This document shows positions 34,109 to 42,156 of a DNA stretch of 64,000 bases, piece by piece (position 1 is the first letter of the stretch; every line of letters begins with the position of its first letter). Below the pieces are notes generated by a model. That model was not told the DNA's origin and ran no database searches. It was given only the letters and a program-made list of their open reading frames with translations. Source of the stretch: Sphingobacterium oryzagri. GTDB lineage: Bacteria; Bacteroidota; Bacteroidia; Sphingobacteriales; Sphingobacteriaceae. The DNA lies in assembly GCF_028736175.1 (NCBI RefSeq), contig NZ_CP117880.1:4278001-4342000 (forward strand), written 5' to 3'. Made by a program: the position numbers and the translations under genes.

Positions 34109-34127
34109 ACGAAAGACAAGAATATAT

Positions 34128-35847
34128 GACCTCAGCGAGGTCATACATTTATAGAAAATGTTTAAACACAATATGCGACCCCAGCGGGGGTCGTACATCG
34201 ACATAAACAACCATGCTATAAATATGCAATTCCTCCGGAATTTCGTAAATCGTAAATATTATTTATGATCCAAATTTCTAACAAGAAATCAAATTGACTT
34301 CCGCGAGATCACACATTTATAAAAAATGATTAACCGTAACATGCGACCCCGGCCGGGGTCGTACATCGGCATAAACAACGATACTATAAATATGCAATTC
34401 CTCCGGAATTCCGTAAACGTAAATATTATGCGTGATCCAAATTTCTAACAAGAAATCAAATTGACTTCCGCGAGATCACACATTTATAGAAAATGCTTAA
34501 CCGTAACATGCGACCGCAGCCGGGGTCGTACATCGACATAAACAACGGTGCTATAAATATGCAATTCCTCCGGAATTCCGTAAATCGTTACTACTACTGT
34601 GACTTAAATGTCCCTTAAGAATCAAATTGACCTCAGCGAGATCACACATTTATAGAAAATGCTTAACTGTAACATGCGACCGCAACCGGGGTCGTACATC
34701 GACATAAACAACGATGCTATAAATATGCAATTCCTCCGGAATTCTGTAAAGCGTAAATATTATTTGTGATCCAAATTTCTAACAAGAAATCAAATTGACC
34801 TCACCGAGGTCATACATTTACAGAAAATGCTTAACCACAATATGCGACCGCAACCGGGGTCGTACATCGACATAAACAACGATGCTATAAATATGCAATT
34901 CCTCCGGAATTCCGTAAATCGTAAATAATTCATGGGATGCGAATCGCTCACAGGAAATCTAATTGACCTCAGCGAGGTCACCTATTTATAGAAAAATGTT
35001 TAAACACAATATGCGACCCCAGCCGGGGTCGTACATCTACATAAACAACGATATTATAAATATGCAATTCCTCCGGAATTCTGTAAATCGTAAATATTAT
35101 TTGTGATCCAAATTTCTAATAAGAAATCAAATTGACTTCCGCGAGATCACACATTTACAGAAAATGCTTAGCCACAATATGCGACCCCGGCCGGGGTCGT
35201 ACATCGGCATAAACAACGATGCTATAAATATGCAATTCCTCCGGAATTTCGTAAATCGTAAATAATTCGTGTGGTGCAAATCTCCCACAAGAAATAAAAT
35301 TGACCTCAGCGAGGTCATACATTTATAGAAAATGTTTAAACACAATATGCGACCCCAGCGGGGGTCGTACATCGACATAAACAACGATGCTATAAATATG
35401 CAATTCCTCCGGAATTTCGTAAATCGTAAATATTATTTATGATCCAAATTTCTAACAAGAAATCAAAATTGACCTCAGCGAGATCACACATTTATAGAAA
35501 ATGCTTAACTGTAACATGCGACCCCTGCCGGGGTCGTACATCGAAATAAATAACGATGCTATAAATATGCAATTCCTCCGGAATTCTGTAAATCGTAAAT
35601 ATTATTTATGATCCAAATTTCTAACAAGAAATCAAATTGACCTCAGCGAGGTCACCTATTTATAGAAAAATGTTTAAACACAATATGCGACCCCAGCCGG
35701 GGTCGTACATCTACATAAACAACGATGCTATAAATATGCAATTCCTCCGGAATTCTGTAAAACGCTACTACTACTGTGATTTAAATGTCCCTTAGGAATC
35801 TAATTGACCTCGACGAGCTTAGATAAACATGCAATACATCGGGTATT
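34128..35847. repeat. Array of ten 166-169-bp palindromic repeat units plus a truncated unit
   Basis: Units start at 34128, 34296, 34463, 34629, 34797, 34965, 35134, 35302, 35471 and 35639; a shortened remnant runs 35805-35847. Each unit holds palindromes in fixed order: GACCTC-AGC-GAGGTC; CGACCCC-AGCC-GGGGTCG; CATCG-ACATAAACAA-CGATG; AATTCC-TCC-GGAATT; ATTTCT-AACA-AGAAAT. The 5' two thirds are nearly constant. The 3' third comes in at least three versions (common form; ACTACTACTGTGA form in units 3 and 10; AAATAATTC form in units 5 and 7). No unit encodes a credible protein. The array fills the whole space between the transposase and asnS. Confidence 0.92.
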
Positions 35848-35863
35848 TTAAGAAATAATAAGC

Positions 35864-35871
35864 TATTTTTG
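35864..35871 (+). promoter_or_regulatory. -7 box TATTTTTG of asnS
   Basis: TATTTTTG fits the consensus and lies 47 nt before the asnS ATG, just outside the last repeat remnant. No clear -33 element. Confidence 0.5.
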
Positions 35872-35918
35872 TAAGCTCAAAATAATTAACAGCTTAAGAC
35901 GCGCATTATCGTATACTA

Positions 35919-37364
35919 ATGGAACATACACGTATAAAACAACTATTACAATCTGAAGAAGTTGGCAAGGAAGTAATTGTCAAAGGTTGGGTTAGAACTT
36001 TCCGTAACAATCAATTTATCGCCATCAACGATGGTTCTACGATTCATAATATACAAGCCGTTGTTGATTTCGAAAATACCGACGAGGCTTTATTAAAACG
36101 AGTAACTACAGGTGCGGCTTTGCGCGTGAAAGGCGAGCTTGTTGCTTCTCTAGGTAAAGGGCAACGCGTTGAGATAAAGGTAACGGAGCTTGCTATTCTA
36201 GGCGATTCCGATCCTGAAAAATTCCCTCTGCAACCCAAAAAACACAGTTTAGAATTTTTACGCGAAATTGCCCATTTACGTTTCCGTACCGGTACGTTTA
36301 ATGCGATTTTTAAAGTACGCAATGCATTAGCCTTTGCTGTCAATAAATTTTTCAACGATCGCGACTTCGTTTATATGCATACGCCTATTATCACGGGTTC
36401 CGATGCTGAAGGCGCTGGCGAAATGTTTCGGGTGACGACATTAGATCTCAACAATCCGCCCCGCACGGAATCTGGGGAGATCGATTTTAAAGAAGACTTT
36501 TTCGGAAAATCGACCAATCTTACGGTATCCGGCCAGTTGGAAGGCGAACTTGCGGCTATGGCTTTTGGAAATATTTATACTTTCGGACCAACATTCCGCG
36601 CAGAAAACTCCAATACAACACGCCATTTGGCTGAATTTTGGATGATCGAGCCAGAAATGGCGTTCTACGATCTGGAAGATAACATGGATCTGGCCGAAGA
36701 ACTGCTGAAATATGTAATCAACTACGCACTTACCGTGTGTCCTGATGAAATTGAGTTTTTGCGCAACCGCTTATTGGAAGAAGAGAAATCTAAACCACAA
36801 AGCGAACGCTCGGAGCTGGATTTGGTGGACAAGCTGCAATTTGTGATCACCAATGATTTTGAACGCGTTACCTATACAGACGCTATTGAAATTTTGAAGC
36901 GCAGCAAGCCTAATCAGAAAAAACAATTTAAATACCTCATCGAAGAATGGGGTGCAGATTTGCAGTCGGAACACGAGCGTTATTTAGTAGAAAAGCACTT
37001 TAAAAAACCGGTAATCCTAACGGATTATCCACGTGAAATCAAATCGTTTTACATGAAACAAAACGAGCCCGATGCTGCTGGTCGCCAAACCGTACGCGCA
37101 ATGGATATCTTGTTTCCGGGCATCGGTGAGATGGTTGGCGGATCGCAACGGGAAGAAAATCTGGAAAAACTGTTAACGCGCATGGCCGAAGTCGGCATTC
37201 CGGAAGAAGAAATGGATTGGTTCCTAGACACCCGTCGTTTTGGTTCAGCGCCACATTCCGGTTTTGGCGTTGGTTTTGAAAGATTAGTCCTATTTGTGAC
37301 GGGTATGACGAATATACGCGACGTTATTCCATTCCCGCGGACACCAAAAAGTGCTGCATTTTAA
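35919..37364 (+). CDS. asnS: Asparaginyl-tRNA synthetase
   Basis: A 481-residue class II synthetase that charges tRNA-Asn. The N-terminal OB-fold anticodon domain (about 1-115, VIVKGWVRTFRNNQFIAINDGS) is followed by the class II core: motif 1 region near HTPIITGSDAEGAGEMF, motif 2 FRAENSNTTRHLAEFWMIEPEMAF, and motif 3 GFGVGFERLVLFVTGMTNIRDVIPFPRTP-like end. It is closer to AsnRS than AspRS by overall length and the GSDAEGAGE stretch. It has its own promoter just downstream of the palindrome array, and a strong hairpin terminator follows. No sign that the array has damaged the gene. Confidence 0.97.
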   Translation: MEHTRIKQLLQSEEVGKEVIVKGWVRTFRNNQFIAINDGSTIHNIQAVVDFENTDEALLKRVTTGAALRVKGELVASLGKGQRVEIKVTELAILGDSDPEKFPLQPKKHSLEFLREIAHLRFRTGTFNAIFKVRNALAFAVNKFFNDRDFVYMHTPIITGSDAEGAGEMFRVTTLDLNNPPRTESGEIDFKEDFFGKSTNLTVSGQLEGELAAMAFGNIYTFGPTFRAENSNTTRHLAEFWMIEPEMAFYDLEDNMDLAEELLKYVINYALTVCPDEIEFLRNRLLEEEKSKPQSERSELDLVDKLQFVITNDFERVTYTDAIEILKRSKPNQKKQFKYLIEEWGADLQSEHERYLVEKHFKKPVILTDYPREIKSFYMKQNEPDAAGRQTVRAMDILFPGIGEMVGGSQREENLEKLLTRMAEVGIPEEEMDWFLDTRRFGSAPHSGFGVGFERLVLFVTGMTNIRDVIPFPRTPKSAAF

Positions 37365-37385
37365 AAAGCATCTGATAAGCTAAGC

Positions 37386-37424
37386 GAACCGCCGAACATT
37401 TTCTCTGTTTGGCGGTTCTCTTTT
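37386..37424 (+). terminator. Intrinsic terminator of asnS
   Basis: GAACCGCCGAACA (37386-37398) pairs with TGTTTGGCGGTTC (37406-37418) with one G-U pair, then TCTTTT. Confidence 0.85.
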
Positions 37425-37524
37425 AGTACGCGTTCCAAGTTCTGATCAGCAAAACAACTGTTGGACGCGTGAACAAAGTCAAGCAAAAAAATCATCGGGA
37501 AAATACGATTTAATACGATAAAGC

Positions 37525-38145
37525 ATGTTACTCAAGATATACGAAGACAATCCCAACCCGAAGGCTATACAGCAAGCGGTCGATATTTTAAAAAAAGGCG
37601 GTGTAATCATTTACCCGACCGATACCGTGTATGGTATTGGTTGCGATATCACCAATCAAAAAGCAATCGAACGGGTCTGTCAAATTCGTGGTCTCAAACC
37701 CGACAAGTCAAATCTTTCGTTTATCTGCTATGATCTTACAGATATTTCCAATTACACCAAGCCGTTTGATACGGCCGTATTTCGCGTGCTAAAAAAAACC
37801 TTGCCTGGACCATTTACGTTTATCTTTAACGCAAGCGGACAAGTACCCAAACTGTTAAGCTCTAAAAAGAAAACGGTAGGTATACGGGTGCCGGACAACA
37901 GCATTGTTCGGGAGATCGTGAAAGAACTTGGAAATCCTATTGTGACTTCTTCGATTCATGATGAAGACGATATTATCGAATATTCTACCGATCCCGAGTT
38001 GATCTACGAGAAATACCAGGAACTGGTGGATTTGGTAATTGACGGCGGTTATGGTGGTAACGTAGCGTCTACCGTGGTCGATCTGACCTCCGGCGAATTT
38101 GATGTGTTACGCGAAGGTAAAGGTGAATTGGACGCGTACTTATAA
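37525..38145 (+). CDS. Sua5/YciO/YrdC-family protein (L-threonylcarbamoyladenylate synthase type)
   Basis: A 206-residue YrdC-fold protein with the nucleotide-binding stretch KKGGVIIYPTDTVYGIGCD (about 24-42), IRGLKPDKSNLSFIC, LPGPFTFIF and KTVGIRVPD. The family makes threonylcarbamoyl-AMP for the t6A37 modification of ANN-decoding tRNAs. The KPDKSNLSFI form is closer to the YciO branch, whose role is less certain than that of TsaC/Sua5. It could therefore be a paralogue rather than the main enzyme. It stands alone and converges with the DUF721-recF pair. Start at the ATG that follows an AT-rich leader. Confidence 0.85.
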   Translation: MLLKIYEDNPNPKAIQQAVDILKKGGVIIYPTDTVYGIGCDITNQKAIERVCQIRGLKPDKSNLSFICYDLTDISNYTKPFDTAVFRVLKKTLPGPFTFIFNASGQVPKLLSSKKKTVGIRVPDNSIVREIVKELGNPIVTSSIHDEDDIIEYSTDPELIYEKYQELVDLVIDGGYGGNVASTVVDLTSGEFDVLREGKGELDAYL

Positions 38146-38170
38146 TAGCTTTAAAATGAAAATCTTCACA

Positions 38171-38196
38171 CGATCGGCTTTCCTAAAAACCGATCG
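38171..38196. terminator. Hairpin between converging genes
   Basis: CGATCGG (38171-38177) pairs with CCGATCG (38190-38196) over a 12-nt loop in the 76-bp gap between converging genes. No T run, so a weak candidate. Confidence 0.35.
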
Positions 38197-38221
38197 AGAC
38201 TAAATAATGTGCGCCATAGCG

Positions 38222-38536
38222 CTACAAAATAATAAACTCTTCGACCACTACATGTCCTACATATTCATTGACCCGACCAATGATCTGTCGGCGCATCATC
38301 GCCAATTCATTTTTGATTACTGCGGATTCCACACGTACGAATAACTTTTTATCGTGGATGTAGATTTTCTGTGTCCGGTTGGCGATTGCGCTGCCAATAA
38401 TTTTTGGCCAGGCAGTTACAATAGACGATTCGTCAAATTTTGATCGTAAACGGTAGACCTCGATCCATTTCTCTACAGCTTCTTTAATGCCGACATCGTC
38501 CTTCGTAGGGATCTCATCAAATTTCTTTTTATACAT
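38222..38536 (-). CDS. DUF721 (DciA-like) protein
   Basis: A 104-residue basic protein of the DUF721 family. Residues 15-95 show the KH-like domain pattern: WIEVYRLRSKFDESSIVTAWPKIIGSAIANRTQKIYIHDKKLFVRV, then SAVIKNELAMMRRQIIGRVNEYVG. DciA, the founding studied member, helps load the replicative helicase DnaB, and many bacteria lacking DnaC carry it. The gene overlaps the 3' end of recF by 8 nt, the same pairing with replication-repair genes seen in other Bacteroidota. It is short, like other members of the phylum, having lost the long disordered tail. Confidence 0.85.
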   Translation of the reverse strand: MYKKKFDEIPTKDDVGIKEAVEKWIEVYRLRSKFDESSIVTAWPKIIGSAIANRTQKIYIHDKKLFVRVESAVIKNELAMMRRQIIGRVNEYVGHVVVEEFIIL

Positions 38537-39632
38537 CTACCGTTCCTCCTTTAATCTCAAAAATACGAATTGGCTTTCCTATTTCATTAAAAATATGCTT
38601 TATTCTTTCCGCATCCGTATCGGTCAAAAAGATTTGCCCAAATTCATCTTCTGAAACCAATTGCATTAGTTTACGCGTGCGGTGCTCATCTAATTTATCA
38701 AAGATATCATCCAGTAACAGTAAAGGTCTATACTTCTTACGGTTACGTAAAAAGCTATATTGCGCCAATTTTAACGCAATAAGGAAAGATTTTTGCTGTC
38801 CTTGTGAGCCAAATTTTTTGAGCACCATCCCATCGTGGATCGTGAAGAGTAAATCATCCTTGTGTATCCCCTGTGTCGTGCGCTCCAATACGCGATCTTT
38901 CGCTAAGCTATCACGAAGTAATGCTTCAAAATCGGCAGCGATCAGCGAAGATTCGTAAACAAGCGAAACCTGCTCAGCATCTTCCGTTAAAAAGGCGTAG
39001 TAACGCGCAAATTCTGGCAGAAAAGCTTCCATAAATTGTTGCCGCCGCGCAAAGATGCGCTCACCCGCTTCCACGAGCTGCAAATTAATTACTTCCAAGA
39101 GCCCGATATCGAAAACACCCGTTTCACGGATCTGCTTCAACAAGCTATTGCGCTGCAACAATATCTTATTGTATTGAATAAGGATATCCAGGTATTGATT
39201 ATCCGTTTGCGAGATCACGTTATCCATAAATTTGCGCCGCTCTTCGCTACCTTCGGTGACGATCGTCGTATCATTCGGCGAGATCATCACTAACGGAAAC
39301 TGGCCGATGTGGTCTGCTAAACGCGGATAGTCTTTCTTATTTTTCTTAAACTGCTTTTTTTGATTTTTCTTCAGGCTACAAGAAACCAGATCCGGCACAT
39401 CCTCCCGATCAAACTCCCCTTGCACCATAAACCAATCTTCTCCCTTTTTGATATGCTGGGAGTCTATCGGATTAAAATACGACTTGCATAGTGCTAAGTA
39501 ATGAATCGCATCAAGCAAATTTGTTTTACCAGCGCCATTCGCACCTGCAAAAGCATTCGCTTGCGGCAGAAAATCCAACGAAGATTCCGTGTAGTTTTTA
39601 AAATTTAGAACAGAAAGTTGCTTCAACCACAT
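38529..39632 (-). CDS. recF: DNA replication and repair protein RecF
   Basis: A 367-residue SMC-like ATPase. Walker A is GANGAGKTN (about 30-38), the helical arm lies in the middle (about 120-260), the signature region is QGQQKSFLIALKLAQ, and Walker B is LLLLDDIFDKLDEHR. RecF binds gapped DNA and, with RecO and RecR, helps load RecA. The ATG at 39632 (MWLKQLSVLNFKNY) matches family starts. A TTG at 39653 is part of the -7 box and is not used. The gene overlaps the DUF721 gene. All ATPase motifs are intact. Confidence 0.95.
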   Translation of the reverse strand: MWLKQLSVLNFKNYTESSLDFLPQANAFAGANGAGKTNLLDAIHYLALCKSYFNPIDSQHIKKGEDWFMVQGEFDREDVPDLVSCSLKKNQKKQFKKNKKDYPRLADHIGQFPLVMISPNDTTIVTEGSEERRKFMDNVISQTDNQYLDILIQYNKILLQRNSLLKQIRETGVFDIGLLEVINLQLVEAGERIFARRQQFMEAFLPEFARYYAFLTEDAEQVSLVYESSLIAADFEALLRDSLAKDRVLERTTQGIHKDDLLFTIHDGMVLKKFGSQGQQKSFLIALKLAQYSFLRNRKKYRPLLLLDDIFDKLDEHRTRKLMQLVSEDEFGQIFLTDTDAERIKHIFNEIGKPIRIFEIKGGTVDV

Positions 39633-39650
39633 GTTTAGAAGGGAAAGGAT

Positions 39651-39682
39651 CAAAAGTAAATATTAAAAAACGAAGGGGCAAA
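39651..39682 (-). promoter_or_regulatory. Promoter of recF-DUF721
   Basis: On the minus strand: TTTG (39682-39679), 20 nt, TACTTTTG (39658-39651). The -33 element lies inside the arm of the upstream gene's terminator, showing very compact packing. Confidence 0.6.
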
Positions 39683-39700
39683 AAATCTTTTGCCCCTTCG
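39665..39700 (-). terminator. Intrinsic terminator of the DUF4834 gene
   Basis: A perfect 13-bp stem CGAAGGGGCAAAA (39671-39683)/TTTTGCCCCTTCG (39688-39700). On the minus strand it is followed by TTTTTT. Confidence 0.88.
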
Positions 39701-39723
39701 CTCATTGACCGGTTTAAGCAGGC

Positions 39724-40038
39724 CTATTTAATTTCTTCAAATTCGACAAACTCACCAGCCGTTTGCGTGCCTTTCCGCGCTTTTGCATCTTCTTCTGGCA
39801 CAAAATCTACGCGTATTTCACCTTCATCTTTATGAGATTGCTGTTTAAATTGATCAAACGGATTTCCCCCACTCTTATATTGATACTGTTGTTGTCCACC
39901 TGTAGCCTGCGATTGCTGTGCCTTTTGCATTAAACGTTCCGTCATTTTTTTTAATGCATACGGCATTAATAAACGGAAAAGGTATTTCACCCCGTAAAAC
40001 ACAAGAAAGAATATCGCTATAATCTTCAAAAATTCCAT
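39724..40038 (-). CDS. DUF4834 family protein
   Basis: A 104-residue protein with one N-terminal membrane helix (MEFLKIIAIFFLVFYGVKYLF), a short amphipathic stretch (LLMPYALKKMTERLMQKAQ), a Gln-rich linker, and an acidic C-terminal motif EIRVDFVPEEDAKARK...GEFVEFEEIK. This is the typical layout of DUF4834, a small Bacteroidota membrane protein family of unknown function. It is the only gene between recF and the tilS pair on this strand and has its own terminator. No regulatory elements were clear upstream; 40039-40226 shows no other feature. Confidence 0.85.
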   Translation of the reverse strand: MEFLKIIAIFFLVFYGVKYLFRLLMPYALKKMTERLMQKAQQSQATGGQQQYQYKSGGNPFDQFKQQSHKDEGEIRVDFVPEEDAKARKGTQTAGEFVEFEEIK

Positions 40039-40226
40039 GTTCTGATGTTTTTTATCAAATTTAATAAAAAAATTATGACGCTTAAGTCAATACAATGTCA
40101 GCATCACCTGCTTAACAATTTTTAACCAAGATTGTTACCTGCTGGCGTAACTAGCTCGCAGAAAGGTTAGCCGTCTCATGAAGCACGCCTGCACATCTGT
40201 CGGTTTATTGATTCACTGGTTAGCGA

Positions 40227-40721
40227 CTACGTATTTTTCAATTTACTTTTCGCTTCGATCACCGCGCGCGCAAGCTCTTCGGCTTTGTGCGAACCGATGA
40301 TATATACTAAGCCCTCTTTATCTGTTAAATAAACCGCATCCTTTCCGCCGGAATAAAAACGAATTTTTCCATTTTTATGCAGGTTGTATACAGGGTTATT
40401 AAAAAAGAAAAGGCTATACCGCTTACGTTCCACTTTCGCTATATTATACAAATCTATCTTCACCAATTTCGAAGACCACAATCCGCTCAATATCAAAAAC
40501 TTTCCATTCACCACCGTTTTGTAATGCACCATGTAGATCATGATGACGGAAACAATAATAATCCCTACGCCAACAATGAAAAACAATTGGCTAGAGGCCA
40601 AGTGCTGCAGGTTCAAATAATAGGCGATAAAGCAGAACAGCACCAAGATGAGGCGCACACTTATCCATGTTGCATCCCTTCCTAAGTATTGCTTTTCCTG
40701 AAATAGATATTCTCCCTCCAT
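40227..40721 (-). CDS. Two-helix membrane protein, possibly with a bacterial PH-like domain
   Basis: A 164-residue protein with two adjacent membrane helices (about 20-37 and 45-65) joined by a short loop, then a soluble C-terminal part. It shows NGKFLILSGLWSSKLVKIDLYNIAKVERKR and KIRFYSGGKDAVYLTDKEGLVYIIGSHKAEELARAV. The beta-rich pattern after paired helices, ending in a helix, resembles bacterial pleckstrin-homology-like membrane proteins (similar to YdbS-type), but I cannot confirm the family. It begins 6 nt after the tilS stop, so it is co-transcribed with tilS. Function unknown. Confidence 0.65.
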   Translation of the reverse strand: MEGEYLFQEKQYLGRDATWISVRLILVLFCFIAYYLNLQHLASSQLFFIVGVGIIIVSVIMIYMVHYKTVVNGKFLILSGLWSSKLVKIDLYNIAKVERKRYSLFFFNNPVYNLHKNGKIRFYSGGKDAVYLTDKEGLVYIIGSHKAEELARAVIEAKSKLKNT

Positions 40722-40727
40722 AGCGTT

Positions 40728-42059
40728 TTATTTACAAACTAAAGTAAATACTTTTTTTGTACTTTCCGTTATTCGATAACGATTATCTAGTCGGTAGCCT
40801 ACCACCCAGATAATTTCCCCATTCCCGTTGATCAATATCGGAATATTTTTTTTATCGTACAGCCCAACTTTCTGCTGTATAAAAAAGTCACTCAACTTTT
40901 TTCTTCCGTTCATGCCCAGTGGATGAAAGACGTCTCCTTCATTCCAATAACGCAGCTTTAACGGAAACATCAACCGGTCGTAGTCTATTTGTGCACAGTT
41001 CTTGTCCCTGATGATACGCTGCTCATCTGTCACATCCATCGTAAATATCCGATTAGCAAATTGCACGTTCTCTGCGGCCGATAAAAGCAGCTGCTCCTGC
41101 GCGCTTTGCGTTGCCGTATGGATTGGTCGTATCCAAAGCCATTCGCGATCCAACAACAATTCATGAGTGGGCGATTGAAAACGCTTCCCGGAGTCACCCT
41201 GCCAGGCCGATTGCAAATCGGCCAAAATAGGTTTTGGAAAGTGATACGGCTTAAACAGCTCAAATAACAACGCTAAATTACCAATATAAGCGTCTAATTT
41301 GGCTTTCCTTACGGCAATTTTATCTTCCACACGTTCGAAAAGTTCCGTTTGCAAAGGCGCGATAAAAGTCGCTAGCAACGCATAGCTCTCTTGAAAATGT
41401 GCGATGTTTTCCAACATAATTCGATCAAAATCGGGACTGATTTCGCGAAATTTTGGGATGATTTCCAAGCGCAGCTTATTTCGTGCGTATTTGGCTGAAA
41501 AATTAGATGCGTCGTCTCGAAACGGCACCGATGCTGTTTGCACCGCTTGCGTAACCTCATTGGAAGAAAGAAACAACAAAGGCCGAATGATACGACTGCG
41601 TTTAGGCAGAATACCGCGCAAGCCTTGCAAACCAGTGCCCCGCGTCAAATTGAGGAGTGCCGTTTCGATATGATCGTTTTGATGTTGGGCGACAGCTATC
41701 CACTGCGCGTTTTCCTGCTCGCGCAATTCGGCAAACCAAGCATAACGTAAGTCACGGGCCGCCATTTGGATCGAAATTCCTTCGGCTGCGGCGTAAGCCT
41801 CGGTAGCAAAATGCTTTACGAAAAACGGAAGCGCGTGCTTCTCCGCAAATTCACGTACCAACGCCTCGTCAAGATCAGAAGCTGCTCCTCGCAAACCAAA
41901 GTTACAATGCGCGAGCACACAATCGTACCCCGCTTGCAGGAATAAATGCGCCATCAACATGGAATCCCGCCCCCCGCTCACTGCTAACAAAATCTTATCA
42001 GATTTAGCTATCAAGAGCGTTTCTTGTACGTATTTTTCGAATCGACCAAGCAAATTCAT
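40728..42059 (-). CDS. tilS: tRNA(Ile)-lysidine synthetase
   Basis: A 443-residue enzyme that adds lysine to C34 of tRNA-Ile2 using ATP, which is essential for AUA decoding. The PP-loop is LAVSGGRDSM (about 25-34), followed by LAHCNFGLRGAASDLD, QHQNDHIETALLNLTRGTGLQGLRGI, and FRDDASN. The C-terminal domain includes LRYWNEGDVFHPLGMNGRKKLSDFFIQQKV, typical of the substrate-binding C-terminal part. A -7 box TAACTTTG (42071-42064) ends four bases before the ATG, so the mRNA is predicted to be leaderless. It is divergent from the OstA-like gene. Confidence 0.95.
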   Translation of the reverse strand: MNLLGRFEKYVQETLLIAKSDKILLAVSGGRDSMLMAHLFLQAGYDCVLAHCNFGLRGAASDLDEALVREFAEKHALPFFVKHFATEAYAAAEGISIQMAARDLRYAWFAELREQENAQWIAVAQHQNDHIETALLNLTRGTGLQGLRGILPKRSRIIRPLLFLSSNEVTQAVQTASVPFRDDASNFSAKYARNKLRLEIIPKFREISPDFDRIMLENIAHFQESYALLATFIAPLQTELFERVEDKIAVRKAKLDAYIGNLALLFELFKPYHFPKPILADLQSAWQGDSGKRFQSPTHELLLDREWLWIRPIHTATQSAQEQLLLSAAENVQFANRIFTMDVTDEQRIIRDKNCAQIDYDRLMFPLKLRYWNEGDVFHPLGMNGRKKLSDFFIQQKVGLYDKKNIPILINGNGEIIWVVGYRLDNRYRITESTKKVFTLVCK

Positions 42060-42063
42060 AGCT

Positions 42064-42151
42064 CAAAGTTAAAACATTATTTTGGGCAAAAGTATTTGGC
42101 CAGGAAAATTTATGCTTTAACAAATTTTTGCTATTTTATTAGTTATTTTTG
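42064..42151. promoter_or_regulatory. Divergent promoter region tilS / OstA-like
   Basis: Two -7 boxes face away from each other: TAACTTTG on the minus strand (42071-42064) and TATTTTTG on the plus strand (42144-42151). They end four and five bases before the respective start codons (42059 and 42157). Both transcripts should be nearly leaderless. Confidence 0.55.
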
Positions 42152-42156
42152 CCATC

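Noticed and set aside
34790..35384. Minus-strand frames of 63 and 85 codons within the repeat array (34790-34981 and 35127-35384)
   Set aside because: Their proteins are translations of the 168-bp unit (168 is a multiple of 3, so the frame stays open across units). Palindromes rather than coding constraints explain the sequence, and there is no start signal.
34128..35804. The array as a CRISPR locus
   Set aside because: Units are about 168 bp, contiguous and without unique spacers, and no cas genes are present.
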